Shown: one piece after another, positions 61,855 to 64,000 of the stretch
Layout of the letters: each line of letters begins with the position of its first letter
Numbering within the stretch: position 1 is the first letter of the stretch
NCBI GenBank assembly: GCA_029243545.1
Contig: JAQWRV010000019.1
Span: 1 to 64,000 of the forward strand
Direction: 5' to 3'
Length of the DNA stretch: 64,000 nt
Origin: Rhodospirillaceae bacterium
GTDB taxonomy: Bacteria; Pseudomonadota; Alphaproteobacteria; Rhodospirillales; Rhodospirillaceae
The notes under the pieces: model-generated
Databases searched by the model: none
The model's input: only the letters and a program-made list of their open reading frames with translations
What the model was told of the DNA's origin: nothing
Position numbers and translations under genes: made by a program

Positions 61855-63375
61855 ATGAACGCAGTCACCCAGGACCTCATGAAGAGATTCTCAGTCAATG
61901 AGCACTGTTCGAGTTTCATTGGAGGGGAGTCCGTCAATCCATCAGGCGCTGGAGAAGACATCCCGGTTATTAGTCCTATTACAGAACAACAGATTTCACT
62001 GTTGCGAGAAGCCTCTATCGAAGAAGTTGATACAGCTGTGCGGACAGCGCGCGATGCGTTTGAAAACGGGCCATGGCGCCACATGTCTGTGGACGCGCGC
62101 AAAAAGGTTATGCTCCAGATCCAAGACGTCCTCCTTAGCAATGCAGACGAACTCGCCTATCTGGAAAGCATCAATGCCGGATTGGCGATGGGCTACGTCA
62201 AAGGATTCCATGTTGTACGCACTGGATGGAATTTTGAATTCTTTGCTGAAGTGGCAAGCCAGGCGACGGGAGAAGCATACACCCAGACAAAACCATATAT
62301 CTCTATCGTCACACGAGAACCTGTAGGTGTTAGCGCCCTGATTGGCCCCTGGAATGCCCCACTCGCCCTATGTTCCATGAAGATCGCATCTTGCATTGCA
62401 TTCGGAAACACTTGTGTCCTCAAACCTAGTGAATTCACGCCTCTGTCTCTGCGCCGCGTCGTAGAACTCATTCACGAGACCGATATCCCAAAGGGAGTGG
62501 TTAATCTGGTCAACGGCCGAGGCCATGTTACCGGCGATGCACTGGTATCCCACCCTGAGGTGGACGTTGTTTCATTTACCGGCGGTACCAAGACAGGCGC
62601 CATGATTGCAGCGCGTTCTGGAGAGGGTCTCAAACCAGTCGCACTCGAACTTGGCGGCAAGTCTGCCAATATTATTGCTGCCTCCGCCAACATTGAGCGG
62701 GCCCTGGATGGTGCAATTCTCGGCATCTACTCCAACAACGGCCAGCAGTGCCTCGCCGGGTCCCGGATCTTGGTTGAACGATCGATCGCCGACGAGTTCA
62801 TAGAAAAGTTCGTTGCCCGCTCGAAAAATATCAAGGTCGGTGACCCCATGGACGCGGCCACTGAAATCGGTCCCGTCTGCTATCAAGCTCACATGGACCG
62901 GGTCCTCAGCTTTGTCGACGTCGCAAAACAGGATGGCGGCGAACTGCTTACGGGTGGAAAGCGTGATGAGCGTCATGAGACTGGACTCTACCTGGAGCCG
63001 ACTGCGGTCATCGCAAAGTCAAATGAGGCGCAAGTCTGCCAGGAAGAAATATTTGGGCCCTTTGCAACATTCCTCATCTACGATCATCTCGACGAAGCTT
63101 TAGCCATCGCCAATGATTCTGAATTCGGCTTGGTTGGCTACATTTGGTCCGATCACCTGCCAACGGTGATGAAAGCGTCCCAGGAAATGCGGGCTGGAAC
63201 AATCTGGGTCAACACACCGATGACCCGAGAACTACGGGCGCCATTCGGTGGCTACAAGAAATCCGGCATAGGCCGCGACAGCGCGAAAGACTGCTTGCAG
63301 TTCTTCACGGAAGAAAAAACCACAACAATTCCGACAGAAACGTTTCCGATGGCCAAATGGGGCGCCAGCGATTGA
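61855..63375 (+). CDS. Aldehyde dehydrogenase family protein
   Basis: 506 residues. NAD-binding: GVSALIGPWNAPLALCSMKI and FGNTCVLKPSEFTPLSLRR; catalytic Glu in VALELGGKSANI and Cys in NNGQQCLAGSRILVERSI; the C-terminal FGGYKKSGIGRD is also present. It oxidises an aldehyde to an acid, or semialdehyde to a CoA-independent product. It is preceded by AGGGAGCC and lies 48 bases after the SDR gene, in the same operon. Substrate unknown. Confidence 0.93.
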   Translation: MNAVTQDLMKRFSVNEHCSSFIGGESVNPSGAGEDIPVISPITEQQISLLREASIEEVDTAVRTARDAFENGPWRHMSVDARKKVMLQIQDVLLSNADELAYLESINAGLAMGYVKGFHVVRTGWNFEFFAEVASQATGEAYTQTKPYISIVTREPVGVSALIGPWNAPLALCSMKIASCIAFGNTCVLKPSEFTPLSLRRVVELIHETDIPKGVVNLVNGRGHVTGDALVSHPEVDVVSFTGGTKTGAMIAARSGEGLKPVALELGGKSANIIAASANIERALDGAILGIYSNNGQQCLAGSRILVERSIADEFIEKFVARSKNIKVGDPMDAATEIGPVCYQAHMDRVLSFVDVAKQDGGELLTGGKRDERHETGLYLEPTAVIAKSNEAQVCQEEIFGPFATFLIYDHLDEALAIANDSEFGLVGYIWSDHLPTVMKASQEMRAGTIWVNTPMTRELRAPFGGYKKSGIGRDSAKDCLQFFTEEKTTTIPTETFPMAKWGASD

Positions 63376-63426
63376 GTGTTAAAAATTTCCCCTCTTTAAA
63401 AGACTGCATGACAAAGGAAAAACACC

Positions 63427-64000
63427 ATGATGAATAAACAAGAATTCTTTGACGCTTTAGAAAGCGCCCGGGCACCGGTTCACTCAGGCGGCCACCCTTT
63501 TAGTATAATTTGGTCCGAGGGAGGCTTGAGCCTCAAACAAATAGGTGAATGGGCCGTACAACACTTCTATTACATTGATGCTATTCCGCAGCAATTTGCA
63601 CAGTTTTACTGCCGGTTGGATGACCTTCACGCCCGCCAACATATGTTGGAAAACTTATTGGGAGAAGAAATGCCAGACATGCCAGAAAAGCGTCACCCCG
63701 AACTCCTCATCAAGTTTGGCTTGGCCTGTGGCATGACAAGAGAAGATTTCACTGAAGCCGAATTGCGCGGCAAAATTCTACCGTCTACCCGCGCAATGCG
63801 GGCTTGGATTTGGGAACTCGTGAATGTTCGCCATTTGACGGAAGGCGCCGCTGGAATCATGGTTGCTCTCGAAGGACAACTCCCAACTCTTTATCCAGCA
63901 TATGTAGACGCTATGAAGAAGATGGGTCTAACCGACGACGATATGGAATTCTTTCATGTACATATAGTCGGCGATGTCGAGCATGCCGACGTTGGCCTTG
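63427..64000 (+). CDS. TenA/PqqC-like (haem-oxygenase-fold) iron enzyme, N-terminal part
   Basis: 191 codons are present before the window ends. AAGGA lies before the ATG at 63427. Features: a helical protein with AVQHFYYIDAIPQQFAQFY, MLENLLGEE and FFHVHIVGDVEHADVGL, giving the Glu and H-x-x-x-D-x-x-H pattern of the haem-oxygenase-like diiron oxygenase/TenA/PqqC superfamily. It follows the aldehyde dehydrogenase by 51 bases. It may oxidise or cleave an intermediate of the ubiD-type pathway. The C-terminus lies outside the window. Confidence 0.75.
   Translation, partial: MMNKQEFFDALESARAPVHSGGHPFSIIWSEGGLSLKQIGEWAVQHFYYIDAIPQQFAQFYCRLDDLHARQHMLENLLGEEMPDMPEKRHPELLIKFGLACGMTREDFTEAELRGKILPSTRAMRAWIWELVNVRHLTEGAAGIMVALEGQLPTLYPAYVDAMKKMGLTDDDMEFFHVHIVGDVEHADVGL

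Overview
The window looks like a piece of an alphaproteobacterial chromosome, most likely a marine Rhodospirillales-type bacterium. The evidence is a run of housekeeping genes in a familiar order (gatC-gatA-gatB, ruvX, pyrB-pyrC', plsY, dprA, topA, rnr, S41 peptidase, rpmG, divK, rpoH), a DivK-type single-domain response regulator, an RpoH with the alphaproteobacterial character, and a CoxD/E-XdhC molybdenum-hydroxylase accessory set. No species is named because nothing here identifies one.

Layout. (1) 1-11 kb is an accessory, partly AT-rich region: the end of an NmrA-like gene, a quinone oxidoreductase with foreign-looking codon use that runs into a tyrosine-recombinase remnant, an ATP-grasp gene, a possible glycosyltransferase, and a tightly packed minus-strand operon (three phytanoyl-CoA-dioxygenase-like enzymes, a beta-propeller glycosidase-like protein, a NeuD-like acyltransferase and a DegT-type sugar aminotransferase). 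The region ends near a 3' half of tRNA-Phe, so a decayed genomic island that decorates surface glycans is a reasonable reading. (2) 11-15.8 kb holds tRNA-Ser(GCU), a DUF481 outer-membrane protein, a decayed gene, a GST, a membrane protein and a sulfotransferase. (3) 15.8-39.2 kb is core: tRNA amidotransferase, pyrimidine synthesis with a probably inactive dihydroorotase, lipid synthesis, topoisomerase I, RNase R, L33, sigma-32, ergothioneine synthesis (egtB-egtD), RF3, ferredoxin and its reductase. Two core genes here are broken: dprA (Rossmann core lost) and divK (two frame changes in a short stretch). (4) 39.3-44.6 kb is a molybdenum-hydroxylase maturation operon that contains the [2Fe-2S] small subunit but no catalytic large subunit. 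(5) 45-51 kb holds transport and small accessory genes, including orphan TRAP and ABC solute-binding proteins and a 30-bp repeat spanning the 3' ends of two adjacent genes. (6) 51.3-58.0 kb is the most unusual part: eight consecutive, same-strand, paralogous short-chain dehydrogenases, seven with an N-terminal Sec-type signal peptide joined almost directly to the nucleotide-binding strand, and most ending in a G-x-x-x-W tail. A ninth relative without a signal lies at 45.6 kb. (7) 58-64 kb pairs ubiX with a divergent ubiD-type decarboxylase operon (small zinc-ribbon protein, SDR, aldehyde dehydrogenase, haem-oxygenase-like enzyme), probably a catabolic pathway.

The best candidate for an undescribed system is the exported SDR array. 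Its enzymes keep the TGxxxGxG, (N)NAG, Ser and YxxxK motifs, yet lack a twin-arginine signal, so how they would obtain NAD(P) outside the cytoplasm is an open question. The polysaccharide island with three tandem PhyH enzymes and the ubiD operon are secondary candidates. All functional calls come from reading motifs by eye; no database search was run.
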